Assembly (NCBI GenBank): GCA_018969845.1
Contig: JAGWXP010000002.1
Coordinates: forward strand, 1-52,910
Direction: 5' to 3'
Length of the DNA stretch: 52,910 bases
Origin: Lysobacteraceae bacterium
Lineage (GTDB): Bacteria > Pseudomonadota > Gammaproteobacteria > Xanthomonadales > Rhodanobacteraceae
The notes under the pieces were generated by a model, which searched no databases, was not told the origin of the DNA, and was given only the letters and a program-made list of their open reading frames with translations. The translations under genes and the position numbers were made by a program. The stretch's first letter is position 1, and every line of letters starts with the position of its first letter. Positions 44,035 through 52,910 of the stretch are shown here, piece by piece.

Positions 44035-44897
44035 CGCAGACTGAATAAGGACAGATAAACAAGCGACAATTCCGTGCCGAATACGAACCAGGCCCATCCT
44101 GCTGCTGCTATGAACGGTCCGAACGGAATCGGTGTGGCACGGTCGTGGCCTCGCAGCGCGAGGAAGGCGCCACCGACGATGGCGCCAATCAACGACGACA
44201 GCAGCACAATCGGCAGCAGCGCGAACGGCCCCATCCATGCGCCGAGTGCGGCGAGCAGCTTGAAATCGCCGTAGCCCATGCCTTCTTTGCCGGTGGCGAG
44301 CTTGAACAGCCAGTACACGCTCCACAGGCTCAGATAGCCCACTACAGCGCCTACGATGCTGGCATGAGTGTCGACAAAGAGAGGAACCAGTGCCTGCGCC
44401 AGCCCGAGCCAGAGCAGGGGTAATGTCATCTGATCCGGCAGCAGCTGCGTGCGCATGTCGATTCCGGCCAGCGTGATCAGGGTCCAGGTCAGCACAAGAC
44501 CCGCGCCGGCCTGCCAGCCGAGGCCGAATTTCCACACGACGATGGCCGAGCACACACCGGTGAGCAATTCAACCAACGGATACTGGATCGAAATCGGTGC
44601 ATGGCAGTGCCGGCAGCGCCCGCGCAGGGCGAGCCAACTCAGCAGCGGAATGTTCTCGATTGCACCGAGCGGATGCTTGCAATGCGGGCAGTGCGAAGGT
44701 TCGCGCACGATGCCGGGTGGCGCGGCATCGTCCGTGGACGGTGCCAACTCCAGCATTTCGCGGCTTTGCGTGCGCCAGGCGTGCATCAGCCGCGCCGGCA
44801 GACGCAGGATGACGACGTTGAGAAAGCTGCCGACGATCAAGCCCAGAACTCCGGCGCAGGCGATGGCTGCGCCGGCACGGGCAAAAAGAAAATCCAC
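44031..44897 (-). CDS. pilD: Prepilin leader peptidase/N-methyltransferase (GTG start)
   Basis: GSFLNVVILRLP; zinc CPHC...CRHC; GIDMRTQLLPD; GMGYGDFKLLAALGAWMG. Confidence 0.95.
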   Translation of the reverse strand: MDFLFARAGAAIACAGVLGLIVGSFLNVVILRLPARLMHAWRTQSREMLELAPSTDDAAPPGIVREPSHCPHCKHPLGAIENIPLLSWLALRGRCRHCHAPISIQYPLVELLTGVCSAIVVWKFGLGWQAGAGLVLTWTLITLAGIDMRTQLLPDQMTLPLLWLGLAQALVPLFVDTHASIVGAVVGYLSLWSVYWLFKLATGKEGMGYGDFKLLAALGAWMGPFALLPIVLLSSLIGAIVGGAFLALRGHDRATPIPFGPFIAAAGWAWFVFGTELSLVYLSLFSLR

Positions 44898-44917
44898 GGT
44901 CGGAACAAGCCGCGCCG

Positions 44918-46195
44918 TCAGCCCACCACGGCGGCGAGTTTGAAGATCGGCAGGTACATGCCGACGACCAGGCCACCGACTATCACGCCGATGATCACCA
45001 TGATGAACGGCTCGAGCAGGCTGGACAGTGCATCGACCGCGTTGTTGACTTCCTGTTCGTAGAATTCGGCCACCTTGAACAGCATCTTGTCCAGCGCGCC
45101 GGATTCCTCGCCGATGGCAACCATCTGCACGACCATGTTCGGGAACAGGTTGGTTTGGCGCATCGCCAGCTGCAGTTGATGACCGACGGCGACGTCTTCG
45201 CGGACACGCCGAACCGCGTCGTTGTAGACCGGACTGCCTGTCGCGCCGCTCACGGAGTCCAGCGCTTCGACCAGGGGCACGCCAGCGGCGAAGGTGACGC
45301 CGAGCGTGCGCGAGAAACGCGCAATCGCCGATTGGTGCAGGATCTGGCCGACCACCGGCAACTTGAGCACGGCACGCGCCAGGAAATGCGCGAAGCGCGG
45401 CGAACGCTTGTAGGCAAAGATCAGTCCCACGACGATGCCGATGACCCACATCAGCACGAACCACCAATACGAGGTCAGGAAGCGCGAGGCATTGACGATC
45501 ATCTGCGTGAAAGCGGGCAATTGCGCACCGAAGTTCTTGAACACATCTTCAAATTGGGGTACCACGAAGATCAACAGGATCGCCGACACCAGGATCGCGA
45601 CGGCGAACACGATCGCCGGATAAAACATCGCCTTCTTGATCTTGCCCTTGATCGCCTCGATGTTTTCCTTGTACGTGGCCACCGTGTCGAGCACGGTATC
45701 GAGCACGCCGGCCGATTCGCCGGCCTTGACCAGGTTGCGGTACAACTCGTCAAACTGCACCGGATACTTGCCCATCGCTTCGTGCAGCGTCGAGCCGCCC
45801 TCGATGTTGGACTTGACATCCATCAGCATGTTTTTCATGCGCGGATTGGAGCTGCCGCCCGCCATGATCTCGATACCCTGCACCATGGGCACGCCCGCGG
45901 CCATCATCACAGCGATCTGGCGGCTGAAAACGGCGATGTCGCGCGCCTTGATCGTCTTGCCGGCCGATCCGAACAAGGGCTTGCCCTTGGGCTTGACTAC
46001 CAACGGGTTGATGCCCTGACGGCGCAACTCAGCCTTGACCATGCTCACGTTCTTGGCGGCATAGTCACCCTTCATCTTGACGCCGCGCTTGTCGGTGCCG
46101 GTCCATGCATAGGTCGTCAGCTCGCTGACCTGGGAACGCGCCTTGCCGCGGTCGGCGACGACGTTGGCCCGGGAGGTTGCGGTTGCGGTTGCCAT
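44918..46195 (-). CDS. pilC: Type IV pilus inner-membrane platform protein PilC
   Basis: FSRQIAVMMAAGVPMVQGIEIM...; duplicated T2SF domain; between pilB and pilD. Confidence 0.95.
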   Translation of the reverse strand: MATATATSRANVVADRGKARSQVSELTTYAWTGTDKRGVKMKGDYAAKNVSMVKAELRRQGINPLVVKPKGKPLFGSAGKTIKARDIAVFSRQIAVMMAAGVPMVQGIEIMAGGSSNPRMKNMLMDVKSNIEGGSTLHEAMGKYPVQFDELYRNLVKAGESAGVLDTVLDTVATYKENIEAIKGKIKKAMFYPAIVFAVAILVSAILLIFVVPQFEDVFKNFGAQLPAFTQMIVNASRFLTSYWWFVLMWVIGIVVGLIFAYKRSPRFAHFLARAVLKLPVVGQILHQSAIARFSRTLGVTFAAGVPLVEALDSVSGATGSPVYNDAVRRVREDVAVGHQLQLAMRQTNLFPNMVVQMVAIGEESGALDKMLFKVAEFYEQEVNNAVDALSSLLEPFIMVIIGVIVGGLVVGMYLPIFKLAAVVG

Positions 46196-46197
46196 GA

Positions 46198-47934
46198 TTA
46201 GTCCTTGGTCACGCGGTTGATTTCGGCAAGGCTGGTGACGCCATTCTTCGCCTTGAGCAGCGCCGACTGGCGCAGATCGCGGATGCCTGCAGCGCGCGCA
46301 ACCTCGGCGATCTGCAGGGCGTTGCCGCCGGTGAGGATGATTTTCTGGATATCCTCGCTCATCGGCATAACCTGATAGATGCCGGTGCGGCCCTTGTAGC
46401 CTTCGTTGCAGCCGGAGCAGCCGACCGCATCGAACAATTGCAGCTTGGCGTCGATGTCAGCCTGGGAAAAACCTTCGGCAAGCAACGCCGCGGCGGGCAT
46501 TGGCGCCATCGGTTTTTTGCAATCGTGCAGGCGACGCGCCAGGCGCTGGGCGATGACCAGGGTGAGTGAGGAGGTGATGTTGTACGGGGCGATGCCCATG
46601 TTCATGAGGCGCGCAACGGTTTGCGGCGCATCGTTCGTGTGCAGCGTGGACAGCACCATGTGGCCGGTCTGCGCCGCCTTGATCGCGATCTCCGCCGTTT
46701 CCAGGTCGCGGATTTCGCCGACCATGATCACGTCCGGATCCTGGCGCAGGAACGAGCGTAACGCCGCTGCGAAGGTCATGCCGCGCTTGACGTTCTGCTG
46801 TACCTGATTGATGCCGTCGACGCGGATTTCGACCGGATCCTCCACCGTGGAAATGTTGCGGCCTTCGGTGTTGAGGATATTGAGCGCGGTATACAGCGAT
46901 ACCGTCTTGCCGGAACCCGTCGGGCCGGTCACCACGACCATGCCGTAGGGTTTTTCGATGGCGCCGAGGAACAGGTCCCTCTGATCGTCCTCATAGCCGA
47001 GCTTGTCGATGCCGAGCTTGGCGGCCGAGCCGTCGAGAATGCGCAGTACCACCTTTTCGCCGAACAGGGTCGGACAGGTGCTGACACGAAAATCGATGGA
47101 CTTGCTCTTGGACAGGTTGAGTTTGATGCGACCGTCCTGCGGGACGCGGCGCTCGGCGATGTCCAACCCGCTCATCACTTTCAGGCGCGAGGAGATGCGC
47201 GGGGTCAACTTCACCGGCGGCGCGGCCACGCTGCGCAGCATGCCGTCCATGCGCAGACGCACGCGGTACTTGTTCTCGTAGGGCTCGAAATGGATGTCCG
47301 ATGCGCCACGCTTGATCGCGTCGACCAGCACCTTGTTCACGAACTTGACGATCGGCGCGTCGTCGTCGCCGCCGGTGGCATCGACACCGCTGGACGTATC
47401 CTCCAAGTCGCCGGCTTCCAGATCCAGGGTCTCCAGACCTTCGGAATCCTCGCCCAGGTCGGAAATCGTGCTGCCCGATTCGCTCAATGCGCGCTCGATG
47501 ATGCGGCCGAGCTGCTCCTCGCTGACCAGGATCGGTTCCACCGTGTGGTTGGTCTGGAACTTGATCTCGTCCAACGCGTGCAGGTTCGTGGGATCGGTCA
47601 CCCCCACGTACAGGCGATTGCCGCGCTTGAACAGGGGCAGGGCCTTGTGCTGCGTAATCAGCTTTTCGTTGACCAGGCGCACGACGTTCTGGTTGATGTC
47701 CAACGCCTCCACGTCGAACAACGGCACGCCGAATTCCTGCGAGGCGGCCATCGCCACCTGCTGGCCATTGGCCATGGCGTGTTCAATGAGGTAGGTGCCG
47801 AGCGGAATCTTCTGCTTGAGCGAGGCATCGACAGCGCGGCGCGCATCTTCGTCGCCCAAAGTACCCTCGACCACCAGGCGCCGAGCGACGCCGGTCAGCC
47901 CGGCGATCGCGGCAGGATTCATCTGCGTCGCCAT
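46198..47934 (-). CDS. pilB: Type IV pilus assembly ATPase PilB
   Basis: VVTGPTGSGKTVSLYTALNILN; DPDVIMVGEIRDLETAEIAIKAAQTGH; CSGCNEGYKGRTG. Confidence 0.96.
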   Translation of the reverse strand: MATQMNPAAIAGLTGVARRLVVEGTLGDEDARRAVDASLKQKIPLGTYLIEHAMANGQQVAMAASQEFGVPLFDVEALDINQNVVRLVNEKLITQHKALPLFKRGNRLYVGVTDPTNLHALDEIKFQTNHTVEPILVSEEQLGRIIERALSESGSTISDLGEDSEGLETLDLEAGDLEDTSSGVDATGGDDDAPIVKFVNKVLVDAIKRGASDIHFEPYENKYRVRLRMDGMLRSVAAPPVKLTPRISSRLKVMSGLDIAERRVPQDGRIKLNLSKSKSIDFRVSTCPTLFGEKVVLRILDGSAAKLGIDKLGYEDDQRDLFLGAIEKPYGMVVVTGPTGSGKTVSLYTALNILNTEGRNISTVEDPVEIRVDGINQVQQNVKRGMTFAAALRSFLRQDPDVIMVGEIRDLETAEIAIKAAQTGHMVLSTLHTNDAPQTVARLMNMGIAPYNITSSLTLVIAQRLARRLHDCKKPMAPMPAAALLAEGFSQADIDAKLQLFDAVGCSGCNEGYKGRTGIYQVMPMSEDIQKIILTGGNALQIAEVARAAGIRDLRQSALLKAKNGVTSLAEINRVTKD

Positions 47935-48097
47935 AAGAATCCTTCGTAAATCCTCGAAACTACGGCGGAATGTACCGCAAAAACGGCCCGGAATGAATCC
48001 CCGCCGCGCGCTGGCATCCGGCCGGGCCAGCCGCTACTCTTGGCCCCATCGGCCCGGTCGAGGGGCCAAGTCTACCCCTGAATCCCGGCGCCCGAGC

Positions 48098-48946
48098 GTG
48101 ATCAGCATCGTATTACCGGCAAAAAACGAAGCGGCCGCATTGGAAAACCTGCTGCCGCGCCTGCGCGCGGCCTGGCCCGAAGCGGAAATCCTGATCGTGG
48201 ACGACGGTTCCACCGACACCACCGCGCAGGTTTGCGCTGGCCAGTCCGTGACTGTCCTGCGCCAGCCGTATTCGATGGGCAATGGCGCGGCGATCAAACG
48301 CGGCGCCCGCGCTGCACGGGGCGATATCCTGGTGTTCATGGATGCCGATGGTCAGCACGACCCGGCCGATATCGCACGGCTTGTCGCGAAAATCGACGCC
48401 GGTTTCGACATGGTGGTCGGCGCGCGCGACTGGTCCGGGCAGGCCGGGGTGGGGCGTGGGCTCGCCAATTCGTTCTACAACCGGCTGGCCTCGCGCATGA
48501 CCGGGCACAAGGTGACGGATCTGACTTCCGGCTTCCGGGCCGCGCGGGCGGACAAGTTCCGCGAGTTCCTGCACCTTTTGCCGAACGGATTTTCGTATCC
48601 GACCACCAGCACGATGGCGTTTTTCCGCAGCGCCTACACGGTGGACTACGTGCCGATCAAGGCCTCCGCGCGCGTCGGCAAGAGCCACATCAAGCCCTTG
48701 CGCGACGGTCTGCGCTTCCTGCTCATCATTTTCAAGATCGCCACGCTGTATTCGCCGCTGAAGCTGTTCGTGCCCGCGAGCGCGCTGTTCTTCCTGCTGG
48801 GGCTGGGAAACTATTTGTATACCTTTCTCACTTCGCACCGGCTCACCAACATGAGTGTGCTGCTGTTCTCGGCCTCGGTGATCGTGTTTCTGATCGGGCT
48901 GATTTCCGAGCAGATCACGGCGCTGACGTACCGGCGCGATGGCTGA
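48098..48946 (+). CDS. Glycosyltransferase family 2 with C-terminal TM helices (DPM/ArnC-like), GTG start
   Basis: ISIVLPAKNEAAALENLLP...ILIVDDGSTD...VFMDADGQHDP. Confidence 0.9.
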   Translation: MISIVLPAKNEAAALENLLPRLRAAWPEAEILIVDDGSTDTTAQVCAGQSVTVLRQPYSMGNGAAIKRGARAARGDILVFMDADGQHDPADIARLVAKIDAGFDMVVGARDWSGQAGVGRGLANSFYNRLASRMTGHKVTDLTSGFRAARADKFREFLHLLPNGFSYPTTSTMAFFRSAYTVDYVPIKASARVGKSHIKPLRDGLRFLLIIFKIATLYSPLKLFVPASALFFLLGLGNYLYTFLTSHRLTNMSVLLFSASVIVFLIGLISEQITALTYRRDG

Positions 48947-50087
48947 ACGAGGCCGGCCGCGCCTACTGATCGTCACTCGCAACCTGCCGCCGATGGTCGG
49001 CGGGATGGAGAGGCTCAATTGGCACATGGCCGAAGAACTGGCCAAGGCGGCCGATGTGCGCATTGTCGGACCGGTGGGCTCCGCTGTGCTGGCACCCGAC
49101 GGCATTGCGGTGCGCGAGGCGCCACTGAAGCCATTGTGGAAGTTTCTGCTTGTCGCCGCCCATCGCGCTCGTCGCGAGGCCATGGAATGGAAGCCTGACA
49201 TCGTACTCGCTGGCAGCGGCCTGACCGCGCCGTTGGTCCTGCGAGCTGCCCGGGCCTGCGGCGCGCGCGCTGCCGTCTATGCGCACGGACTCGATGTCGC
49301 GGTAAAACATCCGGTGTATCGGGCATTATGGCTGCCGGCCATCCGCCGCATGCACCGCGTGATCGCCAACAGCCGCGCCACGGCCAAGCTGTGCCGCGGC
49401 ATCGGTGTCGATGCGGCGCGCGTCGGCATCGTGCATCCGGGCGTCGAGTTGCCGCAAATCCTGTCGGACGCGTCAACGATTGCCCAGTTCCGGACAAGAC
49501 ACGGTCTTGGTGATCGCCGGCTGCTGCTGTCTGTCGGCCGCTTGAGCGCTCGCAAGGGGCTGAGCGAATTCGTCATGCACGCCTTGCCCCGAATTGTTGC
49601 TGCACATCCAGGCATCATGCTGCTGATCGTCGGCGATACACCCAAGCACGCCTTGCACGCGCGGGCGCAATCGCCGGAGAGCATCCGCACGGTGGCGACG
49701 CAGGTTGGCGTTGCGGACAACCTGCGCTTTCTCGGCGAAATCCCCGATCACGAACTCAATTCGGCTTATCGTGCTGCCAGTGTTCATGTGTTCCCGGTTC
49801 GTCCGCTTCCCGGCGATCCTGAAGGGTTCGGCATGGTTGCGGTGGAAGCCGCCGCGCATGGGTTGCCTACCGTTGCCTTCGCCAGCGGCGGCGTGGAGGA
49901 TGCCGTCGCCCAAGGCCAATCCGGCTATCTGGTGCAGCCGGGCGACTACGCGGCTTTCGCGCAACGCGTGATCGAGTTGCTGGAGTCAGAAAACGCAATG
50001 ACGATGGGATCAAATTCACGCACCTTCGCGCAAGCATTCACCTGGGAGCGCTTTGGCAAGGACGTGCTGCGGCTTCTGTTACCGTAA
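48939..50087 (+). CDS. Glycosyltransferase family 4
   Basis: LLIVTRNLPPMVGGMERLNWHMAEEL...LLLSVGRLSARKGL...EGFGMVAVEAAAHGLPTVAF. Confidence 0.9.
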   Translation: MAERGRPRLLIVTRNLPPMVGGMERLNWHMAEELAKAADVRIVGPVGSAVLAPDGIAVREAPLKPLWKFLLVAAHRARREAMEWKPDIVLAGSGLTAPLVLRAARACGARAAVYAHGLDVAVKHPVYRALWLPAIRRMHRVIANSRATAKLCRGIGVDAARVGIVHPGVELPQILSDASTIAQFRTRHGLGDRRLLLSVGRLSARKGLSEFVMHALPRIVAAHPGIMLLIVGDTPKHALHARAQSPESIRTVATQVGVADNLRFLGEIPDHELNSAYRAASVHVFPVRPLPGDPEGFGMVAVEAAAHGLPTVAFASGGVEDAVAQGQSGYLVQPGDYAAFAQRVIELLESENAMTMGSNSRTFAQAFTWERFGKDVLRLLLP

Positions 50088-50091
50088 ACGC

Positions 50092-51318
50092 ATGACGACC
50101 GACCGCGCCAAGGCTGATGTGACCAAGCCGCGCTTGCTGGTGCTCACCTCGATGTTTCCGCGTTGGCGGGACGACACCGAACCCGGATTCGTCTTCGAAC
50201 TGTGCCGTCGCCTTGCCGCGCGATTCGATGTGCGTGTGCTTGCGCCGCATGCGCCAGGCGCGGCAATGGACGAGTTGATGGATGGTGTGGAGGTGGTTCG
50301 TTATCGATATGCGCCGCAGCGACTGGAGACATTGGCCTACGGCGGCGGCATCGTGCCGAAACTGCGCAAGCGACCTTTGAAATGGTTGCTGGTGCCGCTG
50401 TTGTTGGTGGCGCAGTATCGCGCGATACGCCGGGAACTGCGGCGCTGGCGGCCCGCCGTGGTGCATGCGCACTGGATCGTTCCGCAAGGGATATTGGCGG
50501 CGTTGTCCATTGGCAGGGGAAAGCGGGCTGCGCTCGCCATCACATCGCACGGCACGGATCTGTTCGCTTTCAATAGCGCACCGATGCGGCGCATCAAGCG
50601 TCGTGTGCTGAACAAGGCCGCCGTCGTCACGGTCGTGAGCGAGGCGCTGCGCGAAGCCGCCGCGGGCCTGGGCGTCGATACTGACAAGATTCATGTCGCG
50701 CCGATGGGCGTGGATTTGCAGTCGCGTTTCACACCCGACCGGCGCATCGAACGCTCGGCGAGCGAACTACTCTTCGTCGGCCGGATCGCACCCTCGAAAG
50801 GGCTGAACGTGCTTCTGGATGCCATGCCCGGCATTCTGGCGTCGCGTCCGGACGTTTCGCTCACCATTGCCGGCTTCGGCCCGGAGGAATCCGCCTTGCG
50901 CGCGCAGGCTACCCGCTTGGGCGTTGCCGAAAAAGTGGCATTCATCGGCGCGATCCAGCAATCCGCATTGCCGGATTTGTACCGCCGCGCGGCGGTATTT
51001 ATCGCCCCCTACGTGCGCACCGCATCCGGTGAGCAGGAGGGCTTCGGCCTGACGATCGTCGAAGCCATCGGCTGCGGTTGTCCCGTTGTCTCGACCGATA
51101 TGCCTGGATTGCGGGATATTTTCGGCGCGCACGCCGGGCACATGGTGGAACCTGGCAGCGCCAACGCGTTGGCCGCAGTTGTCATGCGTTTACTCGACGA
51201 TCCTGTAGTCGCCCGCCAGCGTGCCGAGGAACAACGGCGCCGAATTGTGGCGAAATTCGACTGGATTGTTGTGACAGAACGGTATGCGGACTGGATCGGG
51301 CATGTGATCAGCACATAA
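50092..51318 (+). CDS. Glycosyltransferase family 4
   Basis: LLVLTSMFPRWRDDTEPGFVFEL...LLFVGRIAPSKGLNVLLDA...EGFGLTIVEAIGCGCPVVSTD. Confidence 0.9.
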   Translation: MTTDRAKADVTKPRLLVLTSMFPRWRDDTEPGFVFELCRRLAARFDVRVLAPHAPGAAMDELMDGVEVVRYRYAPQRLETLAYGGGIVPKLRKRPLKWLLVPLLLVAQYRAIRRELRRWRPAVVHAHWIVPQGILAALSIGRGKRAALAITSHGTDLFAFNSAPMRRIKRRVLNKAAVVTVVSEALREAAAGLGVDTDKIHVAPMGVDLQSRFTPDRRIERSASELLFVGRIAPSKGLNVLLDAMPGILASRPDVSLTIAGFGPEESALRAQATRLGVAEKVAFIGAIQQSALPDLYRRAAVFIAPYVRTASGEQEGFGLTIVEAIGCGCPVVSTDMPGLRDIFGAHAGHMVEPGSANALAAVVMRLLDDPVVARQRAEEQRRRIVAKFDWIVVTERYADWIGHVIST

Positions 51319-51350
51319 AACAGGCGTTCTTGCTTTGACCGCCCTGCTGG

Positions 51351-52424
51351 TCATATCGGTTTGTTCAACAGGGATGCCAGTCGCGCGGCGTTTTCTTTCC
51401 AGGACGGAGGCAGGACATATCCCGGATTGCGTATCTGGCAATTGCTCAACATCAGACGTGCATGATCCTCGGCGTCACCAACCCGGGCAAGATATCGTGT
51501 GTCATTGCCTAGCATCCACGTCACAGCGTCGGTTGCGGAGGCCACGACGGGAATTCCACAGGCCATCGCTTCGCATAGTTTTGCCGGATAGCTGAAACGG
51601 CCGAAGGAAGTGTTCGCCAGGACGACGCAACATGCGTCGACCGCGTTCGTCACGCTGGGCATGAGCGCGTCATCCACATATCCCAGACTGATCACGGCCG
51701 GTGAAGATCGCGCATGTGCCGGCGGCTTTCCCGTAAGCACAAGACAAGAATCAGGAAATTGTTGCCGGACCAGGGCGAAGGCTTTCAAAATCAGATCCGA
51801 ACCGCGGCTTTTCGTCCACCCTCCGGAATAACCGAACAGCGGCACGTCAGCCGGCAATCCGAGCCGTCGCCTGCATTCACGCCGATCCATTGGCAGAAAG
51901 TTCGGATCGGCGCACATTGGCACGAGGTGTACATCGGCTCGGTTGCGTCGAGAGTAGGCGAGCTTGCGCGCTAGTTGCGGGCCAGTGGCCGTAACCAGGT
52001 CGGCGGCGCGCAGCGCGCGGCGCCACGCCCAGTGCAGCGGCAGGTTCGCCGGCATATAGGCTTCATAGTTGTCGTATGCGTCGATCGCAAGCTTGCAGCC
52101 GACGCGGCGCGACAAGCGGTGCGCCAACCAACCGGCCCATGAGTCCGAGCAACCGATGATCCAATCCGGCCGAAATTCGCGGACTTCGGACTCGACCGTG
52201 CGCAGCAGGCGCGAAATCCCGAGCTTGAGGAAATCATGACTCGACCAGACGAGCCCATCGCGCTCGAGCACCTGCGAATCCAGTCGACGATAGCTGCACA
52301 ACTGCACGCGCACGTCGTGGCCGAGAGCCGCAAGCTCGGTGGGCAAGTGATAGAAGCGTCCGTAGGGGCGGGCGATCAAGTCACGCTGCTGAGGGTGGCG
52401 TTTGGCTAGAACTGCGATACGCAC
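51351..52424 (-). CDS. Glycosyltransferase family 4-like
   Basis: MRIAVLAKRHPQQRDLIARPYGRFYHLPTELAALGHDV...FSYPAKLCEAMACGIPVVASA. Confidence 0.85.
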   Translation of the reverse strand: MRIAVLAKRHPQQRDLIARPYGRFYHLPTELAALGHDVRVQLCSYRRLDSQVLERDGLVWSSHDFLKLGISRLLRTVESEVREFRPDWIIGCSDSWAGWLAHRLSRRVGCKLAIDAYDNYEAYMPANLPLHWAWRRALRAADLVTATGPQLARKLAYSRRNRADVHLVPMCADPNFLPMDRRECRRRLGLPADVPLFGYSGGWTKSRGSDLILKAFALVRQQFPDSCLVLTGKPPAHARSSPAVISLGYVDDALMPSVTNAVDACCVVLANTSFGRFSYPAKLCEAMACGIPVVASATDAVTWMLGNDTRYLARVGDAEDHARLMLSNCQIRNPGYVLPPSWKENAARLASLLNKPI

Positions 52425-52640
52425 GAAACGCTTGTCTCCTTACCCGGAATGCACTAACAGTGCATCTCGTTTGATGATGCCAGAAACCAAAGGGAATGGA
52501 GGAGGGGCACCACGATGCGGCACGGTTGCGGGAAGTCGGTGTAGACCCTTATATTCGCGACGGTGCGCTTTTGGTCATTGACGTGGCCTTTCCGTAGGCT
52601 AATTTGCAGGTAACCGCTGGTGTCGCCCACACATGCGCTC

Positions 52641-52910
52641 ATGCAGTCCGGTTCGACCGATCTCACACGGGATCATCAAAATACTTTTCGGCCCACTGCC
52701 TTGACAAAGCTCTCCTTCTGCATAGCCACGCGCAATCGTGCGGATTTCATCGGCGAAACGTTAGCGTCGATCGCTACGCAGTGCGATGGACGTGGCGATG
52801 AAGTAGAAATCATCGTGCTGGATGGCGCATCTACCGACAACACTGCCGAGGTGATCGGCAAACTGCAATCTTCCTTCCCGTTCATTCACTATTTCCGTCA
52901 AGAAAGCAAC
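52641..52910 (+). CDS. Glycosyltransferase family 2, truncated by window end (absent from the ORF track because no stop is in the window)
   Basis: ATG 52641 opens MQSGSTDLTRDHQNTFRPTALTKLSFCIATRNRADFIGETLASIATQCDGRGDEVEIIVLDGASTDNTAEVI... to the last base. Confidence 0.75.
   Translation, partial: MQSGSTDLTRDHQNTFRPTALTKLSFCIATRNRADFIGETLASIATQCDGRGDEVEIIVLDGASTDNTAEVIGKLQSSFPFIHYFRQESN

Overview
The window is a GC-rich chromosomal segment, most likely from a Xanthomonadales-type gammaproteobacterium (inferred from gene order and protein content; not verified). From left to right it contains: the 3' part of glyA; nrdR; a riboflavin operon (ribD, ribE, ribBA ... ribH, nusB, thiL, pgpA) split by a ~5.2 kb glycosyltransferase/FkbM cassette; an FAD-linked oxidase; a surface protein with an IPTL-CTERM-like tail; the dolP/yraN/lpoA/rsmI group; rnpB; a full dcw cell-wall/division cluster (mraZ to ftsZ, then lpxC) with no murD between mraY and ftsW; a DUF721/DciA-like gene, an M23 peptidase and secA; a Nudix-ThiE fusion; coaE; a pilBCD operon with a phosphoethanolamine-transferase-like gene added; and a second glycosyltransferase cluster that runs off the right end. 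The strongest unexplained signal is a pair of related ~140 bp elements, 983-1127 upstream of nrdR and 15998-16134 upstream of yraN. Their 109-nt cores align without gaps (about 77% identity by hand count). Their terminal and internal arms differ in sequence but stay self-complementary, both have the same polarity relative to the downstream gene and abut its start codon, and both carry two overlapping ATGA-coupled mini-ORFs. Other notable observations are a REP-like palindrome inserted in frame in ribD, a chain of about six hairpins between ftsA and ftsZ, and a three-repeat MraZ operator with a sigma70-like promoter. All calls come from reading the sequence and the supplied ORF track; no database search was run.
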